Program-made: the position numbers and the translations under genes
Shown: positions 44,661 to 53,613 of the stretch, in pieces
Layout of the letters: each line of letters begins with the position of its first letter
How positions within the stretch are numbered: the first letter of the stretch is position 1
NCBI RefSeq assembly: GCF_035918095.1
Contig: NZ_CP109137.1
Span: forward strand, 620,001-684,000
Origin: Streptomyces sp. NBC_01750
GTDB lineage: Bacteria; Actinomycetota; Actinomycetes; Streptomycetales; Streptomycetaceae
DNA: 64,000 bases
Direction of reading: 5' to 3'
Notes under the pieces: model-generated
Databases searched by the model: none
Told to the model about the DNA's origin: nothing
What the model saw: only the letters and a program-made list of their open reading frames with translations

Positions 44661-46259
44661 TCAGACCTCCGTGGTGTGGTCGGCTCTTGCCGCTTCCTGG
44701 ATGTCGGAGCGGTCCGCACTCCTGCGAAGGGGCAGGAGCAACAGGCTGACGAGGGCGCCGAGAAGGGTGACTCCAGCGGCGACCAGAGCGGTGACATGCA
44801 TGGCGGACACGAACGAGTCGACGGCCCCAGCCGCAAGCCCGGACCCGCGCGGGCCGAGCGAATCGGCGACGGCCAGCGTGCTTTCGACGGACTCCTCGGC
44901 CCGGTCGCGGACTGCGCCCGGCAGGTCCGCCAGTCGGCCGGCCACCTCGGAGCGATAGACAGTGGACAGGACCGAGCCCAGCACGGCGACCCCTAGAGCG
45001 CCGCCGACCTGGCGGAACGTGGTGTTGACGGCCGAGCCGGTGCCCGCCCTCTCGCGCGGCAGGGCGGACATGACCGCGGTCGTGGCGGGTGGCATCACGC
45101 ACGCGATGCCGACGCCCAGGACGAAGAAGACGGATTCCAGCAGCCACAGTTCGGTGTGCTCGTCGATGGTGGCGACGGTGAGAAACGCGAGTGTGGTCAG
45201 CACCATGCCGGTGACGCACACCGGGCGGATCCCGATCCGCTTGGCCACGAGACTGGCCGGCGGGGAGAAGGCCAACTGGGCCACGGCCAGGGGCAGCAGG
45301 CAGTACCCGGCCTCCAGTGGAGACCATCCGCGCACGCTCTGCAGATAGAAGACGAGGAAGAAGGTCGCACCGAGCAGCGCGAAGAACACCAGGCCGATGA
45401 CAGTCACCGCCGCCGAGAAACGCGGGATACGGAAGAGGGCTATGTCCAGGGCGGGACGGCGGGTTCGCCGCTCCCAGGCGACGAAGGCGGCCAGCACGGC
45501 GAGCCCGCCGAACAGGGGCCCCCACACCTGGGCCGCCGCCCAGTCGTCCGATTCACCGCCCTTGATGACGCCGTACACCAGCAGGGTCAGGCCGACGACG
45601 GACAGGGCGACGCCGACCGGGTCGAAGCCGCCGCGTCGCGGGTCGCTGGACTCCGGCACGACGAGGAGAGCGGCGACGGCGCCGACCACGACGATCGGGA
45701 TGTTGATCAGGAAGACCGAGCCCCACCAGAAGTGTTCGAGGAGTGCGCCACCGGCTATCGGGCCGATGGCGACGGCGAGGCCGGCCGCGCCGGCCCAGAT
45801 GCCGACGGCCTTGGCATGCTCCGCGGGTGGGAAGACGTTCATGATGATCGCCAATGTCGCGGGCATCGCCAGCGCGCCGCCGACACCGAGTCCGGCGCGG
45901 GCGACGATCAGCTCGTCGGCGCTGCCCGCGTATGCGGACCACAGCGAGCAGGCGCCGAAGACCACGAGCCCGGCCACCAGCGTGCGCTTGCGGCCCCAGC
46001 GGTCGGCGAGCACGCCGGTGGTGAAGAGCAGCGCGGCGAAAACGAGCGTGTAGGAGTCGACCGACCACTGCAGCTCGCTCTGCGAGGCGCCCAGGCCGAT
46101 GGGTTCGGGCTGAGCCAGCGTCTTCAGTGCCACGCTCAGTATTGATGTGTCGAGGACCACGAGCAGGAGGCTGACGAGCAGGACGCCCAGTACCCACCAG
46201 CGGCGGGCGTCGGGGGCGGGGAGCTGCCCGGCGGTACGGAGTAGGGGCTGTGCTGTCAC
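44661..46259 (-). CDS. DHA2-type MFS multidrug exporter
   Basis: 532 residues from GTG 46259 with GAGGAG eight bases upstream; a TTG six codons earlier is poorer. Fourteen membrane helices in the DHA2 pattern: motif C near GIWAGAAGLAVAIGPIAGG, motif A GVLADRWGRKRTLVAG, LDTSILSVALKTL in helix 1. These proton-driven pumps export drugs and antibiotics. Followed without a gap by its TetR, it is the probable self-resistance and export gene of the polyketide region. Confidence 0.9.
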   Translation of the reverse strand: MTAQPLLRTAGQLPAPDARRWWVLGVLLVSLLLVVLDTSILSVALKTLAQPEPIGLGASQSELQWSVDSYTLVFAALLFTTGVLADRWGRKRTLVAGLVVFGACSLWSAYAGSADELIVARAGLGVGGALAMPATLAIIMNVFPPAEHAKAVGIWAGAAGLAVAIGPIAGGALLEHFWWGSVFLINIPIVVVGAVAALLVVPESSDPRRGGFDPVGVALSVVGLTLLVYGVIKGGESDDWAAAQVWGPLFGGLAVLAAFVAWERRTRRPALDIALFRIPRFSAAVTVIGLVFFALLGATFFLVFYLQSVRGWSPLEAGYCLLPLAVAQLAFSPPASLVAKRIGIRPVCVTGMVLTTLAFLTVATIDEHTELWLLESVFFVLGVGIACVMPPATTAVMSALPRERAGTGSAVNTTFRQVGGALGVAVLGSVLSTVYRSEVAGRLADLPGAVRDRAEESVESTLAVADSLGPRGSGLAAGAVDSFVSAMHVTALVAAGVTLLGALVSLLLLPLRRSADRSDIQEAARADHTTEV

Positions 46260-46322
46260 GGATTCCGCTCCTCGCAAGAAGAGGGTGCTGCGTGAACTGC
46301 CGTCTGATGCCGTGCGGTTCGC

Positions 46323-46351
46323 ACGTTAGGCCCGACTCTCCATCGAGTCAA
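46323..46351 (-). promoter_or_regulatory. Promoter for the exporter-TetR operon
   Basis: On the minus strand TTGACT, 17 bases, TAACGT; a good vegetative promoter 64 bases from the GTG start. The -35 lies inside an 8-bp inverted repeat. Confidence 0.6.
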
Positions 46352-46377
46352 TGCCGTATCGAAACAACGTTGACTCG
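46344..46377. promoter_or_regulatory. Inverted repeat CGAGTCAA...TTGACTCG
   Basis: 8-bp perfect arms with an 18-bp spacer overlapping the -35 of the exporter promoter. Plausible operator for the neighbouring TetR. Confidence 0.45.
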
Positions 46378-46387
46378 TATCTGGCCA

Positions 46388-47128
46388 TCAAAGGCCGGCC
46401 GCCGGTCCGACCGCGCACGCGACAACGAAGTGCTGTGCGACGACGCCGCTTTGGAAGTGCCAGTCCGGTGCTGTCCGGCAGCGCCAGAGAGTGGCGTCCC
46501 GCCCGACCCGGCGCGGCTGAAAATACATACTCGGGAAGTCCAGCCCCAACCCGAGGCCCAGGGCCTTCGCATACGCCTCTTTGAGCGTCCAGAGCCGCAC
46601 GAGCATGCGGTTGCGCTCGGCGTACGGGAGCAGCCGCAGGGCGGCGAGCTCCTCCGGATGGCAGACCTTCTCCGGCAGCCCCGGCGTGAGCAGCAGCCGG
46701 TCCTGCGCCTCCACGTCCACGCCGATCCGGAACCTGCCGGCCACACCGACCACCAGGAGACCGGCGGTGTGACTGATGCCCCCGTCGAAGCCCGCCGGCT
46801 CGCGCACGCCGGGGCGCCCGCGTGCGCCCCGCCCCAGCACCACGCCCGCAGGACCGATGCCGGCCGCGGCGGCCACCGCCTGGCGCAGCAGCAACCGGGA
46901 GCCGAACAGCCGTGCCCGCGCCGTGGGTTCACGCATCGCCCGATACCTCGGCCAGTCAGCGCCGAGCAGCTCACGGGCGGGTGCGCACGGTGCGGACGCC
47001 CAGTCGGTCAGCCGTCCGTGACACACCGCGTACCCGTGGCGCCGCACGTTCTCGCCGACGGCACCCCAGGGTCCCGAACCGGGAAGTAGAGGTCCGACCG
47101 AAAAGGGCACCACACCTGGTTCCGCCAC
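46388..47128 (-). CDS. Sfp-type 4'-phosphopantetheinyl transferase
   Basis: 246 residues from GTG 47128 with AGGAGGG five bases upstream; earlier in-frame starts have no ribosome site. It attaches the phosphopantetheine arm of CoA to carrier proteins. Marks: GGISHTAGLLVVGV, GVDVEAQDRLL (metal-binding acidic pair) and LWTLKEAYAKALGLGLGLD. Placed divergently from the fatty acyl-AMP ligase operon, it should activate the two free-standing ACPs and the PKS ACP. Confidence 0.9.
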   Translation of the reverse strand: MAEPGVVPFSVGPLLPGSGPWGAVGENVRRHGYAVCHGRLTDWASAPCAPARELLGADWPRYRAMREPTARARLFGSRLLLRQAVAAAAGIGPAGVVLGRGARGRPGVREPAGFDGGISHTAGLLVVGVAGRFRIGVDVEAQDRLLLTPGLPEKVCHPEELAALRLLPYAERNRMLVRLWTLKEAYAKALGLGLGLDFPSMYFQPRRVGRDATLWRCRTAPDWHFQSGVVAQHFVVACAVGPAAGL

Positions 47129-47409
47129 CGCAGCCCTCCTCTCGTTCCCCACGCGCTCCGCCTCGGCCGCCTCATCCGGGAACGGCACCGAGTGCCAACA
47201 CACGGCGTACACAAGGATTTACCCACTGTTCTATCGCCTCCGGGCGGCACCGTCCTGGAAACGCTGGACCTGCGACGTGCGCATCAAGCGCGCCTTTACG
47301 ACTCCTTTTCACCGCCCTCCAACGATGGAGGAACCGGGTGGCACTTGGTGCCGCCCCGTCCCATATCCCGTACCGGCGGAGCAACCGCCGACGAGCGACA
47401 GGGGAAGAG
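47129..47409. promoter_or_regulatory. Divergent promoter region, PPTase / biosynthetic operon
   Basis: No gene. It must carry the main promoter of the rightward biosynthetic operon. A GGGTGGCAC-TTG-GTGCCGCCC hairpin lies at 47337-47357, about 50 bases before the FAAL start, in its leader. Confidence 0.45.
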
Positions 47410-49209
47410 ATGCGCAGAACCTTGACGGACGCCGTACGCGCCGGCGTGGAACAGCACCCCGAGCGGGCCGCGTTCGTGTACCTGCACGAAGACGGCCGGA
47501 GCATGCGGCCCGAGCGGCTCACGTACAGGGAACTGGACCGCAGGGCCCGCCTGGTGGCCACCCGGCTGCGCGAGGCGGCCAGGGGAGACGACTCACGCCC
47601 GGTGCTGCTCCTCTATCCGCCCACACTGGACTTCGTCACCGCATTCCTGGGCTGCTTCTACGCCGGGCGCACCGCCATCCCCGCGCCGCTCCCCGATGAG
47701 CCCGGTGAACGGCTGGCCCGGGTGCGCGGCATCCTGCGGGACGCCTCGGCGGGCGCTGTGCTGACACTTCCCGAACACCGGCATGCCCTCGCCGCCTGGC
47801 TGACCGCCGCCGGAGAACGGGATGTGGTGTGCCTCGCGGCCGGCGGCGACGACGCCACGGAGCCGGACGTCTGGTTCCCGCCACACGTACGGGACGAGGA
47901 CCTGGCCTTCCTGCAGTACAGCTCGGGCTCCACCAGCGAGCCCAAGGGAATCATGGTCACGCACGCCAATCTGGCCGCCAACCAGGAAGCCATCCAACGG
48001 GCCATGGACACCCGCAAGGGCGTCGTCACCGGCAGTTGGCTGCCGCTCTACCACGACATGGGCCTCATCGGGATGACGCTGCACCCCCTGTGGATGGGCG
48101 GCACGAGCGTACAGATGTCACCCATCTCGTTCATCAAGCAGCCGCACCGCTGGCTGCGCATGATTCACGACTACCGGGTCGAGGGCACCGCCTCACCCAA
48201 CTTCGGCTACGAGCTGTGCACCCGCCGGGTCACCGAGGAACAGTCCGCCGGACTCGACCTGTCCACCCTGCGAGTGGCGCTCAACGGGGCCGAGCCCGTA
48301 CGCGCCGGCACGATCCGCGCCTTCAGCGCGCGCTTCGCCGCCAACAGACTTCGCCCCCAGGCCATGCTCCCCTGTTACGGACTGGCCGAGAACACCCTGC
48401 TGGTCTCCGGCGGCGACACCGCAGGACCGCACGTCGAACTGGTCGTGGATGCCCACGGTCTGGAGCAGGACGAGCTGCAGCCCGCGCAACCCGGCCGGGC
48501 AACCAGGACCCTGGTCGGCTGCGGCCGCCCGAAGGGCACCGAGGTCCTCCTCGTGGACCCGATGACCCTCGGGGTCCTGCCGGACGGCCGGGTCGGCGAG
48601 ATCTGGCTGCACGGCCCCTCGGTGACCGCCGGCTACTGGAACCGCCCCCAGGAGACCGCCGAGTCCTTCCGGGCGTCGACCGCGGACGGACGCTCGGGGT
48701 ACTTCCGCACCGGCGACCTCGGCGCCCTGCTCGGCGGGGAGTTGTACGTCACCGGCCGGATCAAGGAGATGCTCATCCACCACGGCCGCAATCTCTACCC
48801 CCAGGACATCGAACATGCCGTGCAGGACTCGGGGCCCGCGTTCCGCCGTGGCGGCGGCGCCGTGTTCACCGTCTCGGACACGGAGGCCGAGCGCGCCCAC
48901 GTGGTGGTGGTCCAGGAGATCCGTCCGCGCACCTACGACGAGCCGGACCTGCCGGGACTCGCCGCTTCGGTACGGGAGTTGGTGAGCCGCGAGTTCCAGC
49001 TGCCCGCCGCGAGCGTGGTGCTGGTACGACCCGGCGCGATCCGCAAGACCACCAGCGGCAAGACGCAGCGCACCCTCATGCGGCAGCTCTTCCTCGACGG
49101 CGCCCTGCACGTACTGCACCAACGCCTGGAACGACCGGTCGAGGCCCTGATCGACAGCCGCGCCGAGGACGACCCGGAGTCCGCCCCGCTGGCCGCCCCC
49201 GGCCGCTGA
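47410..49209 (+). CDS. Fatty acyl-AMP ligase (FAAL)
   Basis: 599 residues from ATG 47410. It activates a fatty acid as acyl-AMP and passes it to an ACP. ANL-family motifs: YSSGSTSEPKGIMVTH (P-loop), LPLYHDMGLIG, CYGLAENTLLVSGG, YFRTGDLG, GRIKEMLIHHGRNLYPQDIE and the C-terminal catalytic lysine in RKTTSGKTQR. HDMGLIG and HGRNLYPQDIE are typical of FAALs rather than acyl-CoA ligases. First gene of the rightward operon, followed by an ACP after 32 bp, its probable acceptor. Confidence 0.92.
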   Translation: MRRTLTDAVRAGVEQHPERAAFVYLHEDGRSMRPERLTYRELDRRARLVATRLREAARGDDSRPVLLLYPPTLDFVTAFLGCFYAGRTAIPAPLPDEPGERLARVRGILRDASAGAVLTLPEHRHALAAWLTAAGERDVVCLAAGGDDATEPDVWFPPHVRDEDLAFLQYSSGSTSEPKGIMVTHANLAANQEAIQRAMDTRKGVVTGSWLPLYHDMGLIGMTLHPLWMGGTSVQMSPISFIKQPHRWLRMIHDYRVEGTASPNFGYELCTRRVTEEQSAGLDLSTLRVALNGAEPVRAGTIRAFSARFAANRLRPQAMLPCYGLAENTLLVSGGDTAGPHVELVVDAHGLEQDELQPAQPGRATRTLVGCGRPKGTEVLLVDPMTLGVLPDGRVGEIWLHGPSVTAGYWNRPQETAESFRASTADGRSGYFRTGDLGALLGGELYVTGRIKEMLIHHGRNLYPQDIEHAVQDSGPAFRRGGGAVFTVSDTEAERAHVVVVQEIRPRTYDEPDLPGLAASVRELVSREFQLPAASVVLVRPGAIRKTTSGKTQRTLMRQLFLDGALHVLHQRLERPVEALIDSRAEDDPESAPLAAPGR

Positions 49210-49241
49210 GACCACCCGGACCCCCAAGGGAGAGGTACGCC

Positions 49242-49562
49242 ATGCACATCGTCCCCGAAACCCGCCCCCAGAATCTGGACATCGCCTTGTCCGGCCTGAC
49301 CGCTCCGGACCTCGAGCAGTGGCTCACCGAACGTGTTGCCTTCCATCTGCACCGGTCCGCCGACGAGATCGACCCGACCACGCCGCTCGCGGACTACGGC
49401 ATCGACTCGGTAGCGGCGATCGGCATCTGCGGCGAGATCGAGGAGCGGCATCAGCTGCCGGTCTCCCCGACGATCGCCTACGACTTCCCCACGGTCCGCG
49501 CGATCAGCGCACATCTCGCCGAACGCCTCGCCGACGGCAGCAGCGGAGGAGGGGCGTCATGA
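49242..49562 (+). CDS. Acyl carrier protein, FAAL partner
   Basis: 106 residues from ATG 49242 with GGGAGAGG upstream. The phosphopantetheine site is Ser56 in DYGIDSVAAIGICGEIE. About 40 residues precede the helical core (LTAPDLEQWLTERVAFHL). Its stop overlaps the PKS start (ATGA). It should receive the fatty acyl chain from the FAAL and hand it to the ketosynthase. Confidence 0.9.
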   Translation: MHIVPETRPQNLDIALSGLTAPDLEQWLTERVAFHLHRSADEIDPTTPLADYGIDSVAAIGICGEIEERHQLPVSPTIAYDFPTVRAISAHLAERLADGSSGGGAS

Positions 49563-52500
49563 CCGAGCGCGAACCGGTTGCGGTCGTCGGCCTCGACTGC
49601 CGCTTTCCGGGTGCCCGCGACGCCAAGGAGTTCTGGGATCTTCTGATGGGAGGGCGGGACAGTACCAGCCGCGTCCCGGAACAGCGCTGGGACGCGGACC
49701 GCTACCACATGGCGCCCTCGGCCGCCCCCGCCAGTACGTCCGAGGCCCGGCCGCCCGGCCGCAGCAACACCGTGCGCGGTGGCTTCATCGACGATCCGGA
49801 CGCCTTCGACCCTCAGTTCTTCGGGATCTCACCACGCGAGGCGGCCGCCATGGACCCGCAGCAGCGGCTGCTGCTGCAGTGTTCCTGGCGCGCCATCGAG
49901 GACGCGGCGGTCGCCCCCGAGGATCTGGCCGGCACCGGAACCGGAGTGTTCGTCGGAGTCATGGCCAACGAATGGGCGTATCTGCAGCTGTCGGACTACG
50001 ACAGGATCACCGCCCGCTACGGCTCCGGAAACGGCTACTTCATGGGCGCCAACCGGGTCTCGTACCATCTCGACCTCAAAGGCCCGAGCCTGGCGGTGGA
50101 CACGGCCTGCTCCTCGTCGCTCGTCGCCGTCCACCTCGCGGCAGGCGCACTGCGCGCCGGCGACTGCGACTACGCCCTGGCAGCGGGCACCAACCTGATC
50201 ATGACGCCCGTCATCAATATCTTCTACGCCCAGGCCGGTCTCTCGGCGCCGGACGGACGATGCAAGCCCTTCAGCGCATCGGCCGACGGAATCGGACGGG
50301 CCGAGGGCGTCGCGGTCCTGGTGCTGCGCCGGCTCAGCGACGCTCTGGCCGACCGCCAGCCCGTGTACGCCGTGCTGAGCGGGAGCGGCGTCAACCAGGA
50401 CGGGCGGAGCAATGGGATCACCGCCCCCAATCGCTGGGCACAGCAGCAACTCATCGAGGGTGTCTGGCAGTCGGCCGGGGTCGGCGCGGACGACATCCGC
50501 TTCATCGAGGCGCACGGCACCGGCACCCTGCTCGGCGACATGATGGAGGCGCAGGCACTCGGTCACTTCGCCAGTGACCGCCGCGCCGGGAACATCGCGT
50601 TGGGTTCGGTCAAGAGCAACTTCGGGCATGCCGAGGGAGCGGCCGGGATTGCCGGGCTGGTCAAGACCGTGCTCGCGCTGCATCACCGGACCGTGCCCCC
50701 CAGTCGTTTCGCCGACGACGAGAACCCGCAACTCCAGCTTGCCGACCGGCGGCTGTCGCTGCTCAAGTCCCCGCTGCGGCTTCCCTCCGGCACCGTGCAC
50801 GCCGCTGTCAGCAGCTTCGGCATCGGCGGCACCAACGCGCACGCGGTCATGTCCTCCGCGCCTCGCGCGGTACACCGCTCAGGCGACAGGGCGCCGGGGG
50901 TGTTCACCGTGTCCGCCCGTTCCGCGCGGCAACTGCGCCCCAACCTGCTGGCCCAGGCCGATGCCCTCGCCCGCCTGCCCGAGGACCGGCTGGCACAACT
51001 GTGCTGGACCAGCAACCGGGTCAAGTCGCGGCTGCCGCACCGGGTGTCCGTCGCCGCCGCGGGCCTGCCCGAACTGGTGGCGGGGCTGCGCGAGGCGGCG
51101 GAGCGATCGGCCGATGACGGCGGGCCGGCCGGCGGCGCGACGCGGCGGACGGTACCCGCGGTGGCGTTCGCCTTCACCGGGCAGGGCGCGCAGTACCCCC
51201 GTATGGCCGCCTCCTGGTACGCCGAGTCCCCCGTCTACGCACGGCTGTTCGACGAGATCGACAAAATTCTCGCCGGCCACCTCGGTCTTTCGGTGCGCGA
51301 CGCCGTGCTCGACGGCGACCCGGGCATCGACCGTACGGGCCTGGCCCAGCCCGCGCTGTTCGCGGTGGAGTACGCGATGGCGGGCACCCTCGTCGAGGCG
51401 GGGATCAGGCCCTCGTTCGTCATCGGCCACAGCGTGGGTGAGTTCGCCGCGGCGTGCACGGCCGGTGCGCTCGACCCCGGGGACGCAGCCAGACTGGTCG
51501 CGCGCCGGGCCTCGCTGATGGAGGCCCTCCCCGACGGGGGCGGCATGCTCTCGGTGCCGCTGGACGCCGTCGGCGTCGAGGCGCTGCTGAGCGAGGGTAC
51601 GCGGCTGTGCATCGCCGCGGTCAATGCCCCGGACAGCACGGTGGTCGCCGGCGATCTCGCCGAACTGGACGCGCTGCGTGCCGCGTTGGCCGACCGGGGT
51701 TTGGCCTCGCGTCCGCTGGCCGTCTCGCACGCCTTCCATTCGCCGCTGATGCGGCCCGTCGTGGAGGAGTTCCGCCGGGAGGCGGACGTACCGGTGCGCC
51801 GGCCCGCAGTGCCGTACTTCTCGACCGTGTACGGGCACCGGATGGGCGATGACGAGACCCTGGACGCGGACTACTGGACGCGGCAGATCACCGAGCCCGT
51901 ACGGTTCGCCGAGGCCGCGGCCGCCTTGTTCGCCGCCGGAGCCACTCACATCGTGGAGATCGGCCCGCGGGCCGCCCTGACCCCGCTGCTCGCCCGCCTC
52001 AAGCCGGCCACCGGCCGCCCGGTGAGCTGCCATGCGGCCCACCCGGGGCACCGCGCGCCGGGACACCGGCTGCACCAGCTGCTGGGGGAGCTGTGGTGCG
52101 CAGGCCTCGCTCCCGACTGGGACGCGCTGTACCAGGAGGCGGACCGGGTGCCGCGCCGGCTGCCGCCATATCTCTTCGACGACACCTTCCGCGCCTGGCG
52201 CTCCGCCGACGCCCCAGAACTGCCCGTGTCCACTTCCCCCGCAACGGACGCGGCAGCCGCGGAACCGCCGACGGCGGACCGCGGAGAATCGTGCCCGCCG
52301 GCCCGCGCCGGTGAACCCCCGCACCCCGTTTCCGAGGTGACGCACCGTCTGGTCTGCCAGGTCGGCGGGCACGAACCGTCCCAGGTGCAGGGCCGTTCAC
52401 GCCTGCACGAGGACCTGGGCTTCGACTCGATCCAGGTGATGGAGCTCAAGACCCGTATCGAGGACGAACTGCCCCGGCTCGGCAGCCTTCCGATCGAGGA

Positions 52501-52594
52501 GCTGCTCGAGAGTCTGGAGACCGTGGGCGACCTCACCCGCTATCTGCGGAGGCGTCTGCTGACACCGTCCGTACCGGAAGGAAGGCTCTCATGA
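49559..52594 (+). CDS. Type I PKS module, KS-AT-ACP
   Basis: 1011 residues, ATG 49559 overlapping the ACP stop. Ketosynthase residues 5-430: Cys184 in VDTACSSSLVA, histidines in EAHGTGT and KSNFGHAEGAAG. Acyltransferase about residues 535-830: GQGAQYP, Ser625 in GHSVGEFAAA, and HAFH (724-727), the malonyl-CoA signature. ACP with Ser957 (DLGFDSIQVMELK). No KR, DH, ER or TE domain, so each added unit keeps its beta-keto group. It should take the fatty acyl chain from the upstream ACP and add malonyl unit(s) to give a 3-oxoacyl-ACP. Confidence 0.93.
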   Translation: MTEREPVAVVGLDCRFPGARDAKEFWDLLMGGRDSTSRVPEQRWDADRYHMAPSAAPASTSEARPPGRSNTVRGGFIDDPDAFDPQFFGISPREAAAMDPQQRLLLQCSWRAIEDAAVAPEDLAGTGTGVFVGVMANEWAYLQLSDYDRITARYGSGNGYFMGANRVSYHLDLKGPSLAVDTACSSSLVAVHLAAGALRAGDCDYALAAGTNLIMTPVINIFYAQAGLSAPDGRCKPFSASADGIGRAEGVAVLVLRRLSDALADRQPVYAVLSGSGVNQDGRSNGITAPNRWAQQQLIEGVWQSAGVGADDIRFIEAHGTGTLLGDMMEAQALGHFASDRRAGNIALGSVKSNFGHAEGAAGIAGLVKTVLALHHRTVPPSRFADDENPQLQLADRRLSLLKSPLRLPSGTVHAAVSSFGIGGTNAHAVMSSAPRAVHRSGDRAPGVFTVSARSARQLRPNLLAQADALARLPEDRLAQLCWTSNRVKSRLPHRVSVAAAGLPELVAGLREAAERSADDGGPAGGATRRTVPAVAFAFTGQGAQYPRMAASWYAESPVYARLFDEIDKILAGHLGLSVRDAVLDGDPGIDRTGLAQPALFAVEYAMAGTLVEAGIRPSFVIGHSVGEFAAACTAGALDPGDAARLVARRASLMEALPDGGGMLSVPLDAVGVEALLSEGTRLCIAAVNAPDSTVVAGDLAELDALRAALADRGLASRPLAVSHAFHSPLMRPVVEEFRREADVPVRRPAVPYFSTVYGHRMGDDETLDADYWTRQITEPVRFAEAAAALFAAGATHIVEIGPRAALTPLLARLKPATGRPVSCHAAHPGHRAPGHRLHQLLGELWCAGLAPDWDALYQEADRVPRRLPPYLFDDTFRAWRSADAPELPVSTSPATDAAAAEPPTADRGESCPPARAGEPPHPVSEVTHRLVCQVGGHEPSQVQGRSRLHEDLGFDSIQVMELKTRIEDELPRLGSLPIEELLESLETVGDLTRYLRRRLLTPSVPEGRLS

Positions 52595-53613
52595 CCGCCC
52601 CCACCGCACATCTGGTCTCGGTCGGCACCTGCCTTCCGGGCGAACCGGTGGACAACGCGACACTTGCGAAACTCGTCGGCGTCGACGAGCGGTGGGCCGA
52701 GATGTTCATCGGTAACACCAGCAGGTACTTCGCCGTCGACCTGGCGACCGGTCACGTCCGGCACAGCCTCGCCGACATCGCGGCGACCGCCGGGGACCGG
52801 GCTCTGACACAAGCGGGCCTGGAACCGGGGGACATCGACTGCATCGTCATGGGCACGGCCACCCCGGACCAGCTGATGCCCGCCACCGTGAACCTTGTGG
52901 CGGATCGTCTCGGCATCGACAACGTTCCCACCTACCAGCTCCAGTCCGGCTGCGCCGGGGCCGTTCAGGCACTCGACGTGGCCCGCACCCTGCTGATCGC
53001 CGGGCGCTGCGCGACCGTGCTGGTGATCGGCGGGGATGTGTGCGCCAAACACCTGGAGACCGACTTCGACCCCGGCTCCCGTACCTCCGCCGAACTCGTC
53101 AACTATGTGCTCTTCGGCGACGGAGCGGGTGCCGCGGTGCTCACCGCGGAGCCCCTCGGCCACGGCATCGCGATCCGCCAGGTGCTCAACCGGCTGGTGG
53201 GCCTGGGCAAGAAGCCGGGGCAGGTCATCGACTGGTTCGGCCTCGGCGACCGGCACAGCGACCGGACGGTGATTTCCGAGGACTACAAGGCCATCGAAGC
53301 GGCCGTGCCCGGCCTGGCGTCGCAGATGTTCTGGGAACTCCTCGACGACCTGGGCTGGGCTGCCCACCAGGTGGACTACCTGCTCCCGCCCCAGCTCTCC
53401 GGCCGGATGAGCGACCGTATCTCCGCGGAGATGCCCGCCCCGGACGCCCGGCGCATCAATGTCGTGCGCACCGTCGGCAACAACGGCAACGCCCTGCCGT
53501 TCCTCCAGCTCGCCGAGCTGACCGAGCAGTGGCAGGGCCCCGGACGCGCCGTCGCGGTCGCGGTCGAGTCCAGCAAGTGGATCAAGTCCGGCATCGCCCT
53601 GGAGCGCACATGA
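52591..53613 (+). CDS. KASIII-like condensing enzyme without the usual histidine
   Basis: 340 residues, coupled to the PKS by ATGA. FabH fold: Cys121 in LQSGCAGAVQA, FGDGAGAAVL, and Asn297 in TVGNNGNALPFLQLAEL. Where FabH has the catalytic His in PHQAN, this protein reads LLPPQLS, so the triad is Cys-Pro-Asn. In tetronate pathways a KASIII-like protein joins a glyceryl-ACP to a beta-ketoacyl-ACP, forming both the C-C and the C-O bond. The neighbour FkbH-like gene and the second ACP fit this. It could also be a plain acyltransferase. Confidence 0.87.
   Translation: MTAPTAHLVSVGTCLPGEPVDNATLAKLVGVDERWAEMFIGNTSRYFAVDLATGHVRHSLADIAATAGDRALTQAGLEPGDIDCIVMGTATPDQLMPATVNLVADRLGIDNVPTYQLQSGCAGAVQALDVARTLLIAGRCATVLVIGGDVCAKHLETDFDPGSRTSAELVNYVLFGDGAGAAVLTAEPLGHGIAIRQVLNRLVGLGKKPGQVIDWFGLGDRHSDRTVISEDYKAIEAAVPGLASQMFWELLDDLGWAAHQVDYLLPPQLSGRMSDRISAEMPAPDARRINVVRTVGNNGNALPFLQLAELTEQWQGPGRAVAVAVESSKWIKSGIALERT

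Noticed and set aside
50879..52372. 497-residue leftward open frame
   Set aside because: Antisense to the PKS acyltransferase region.
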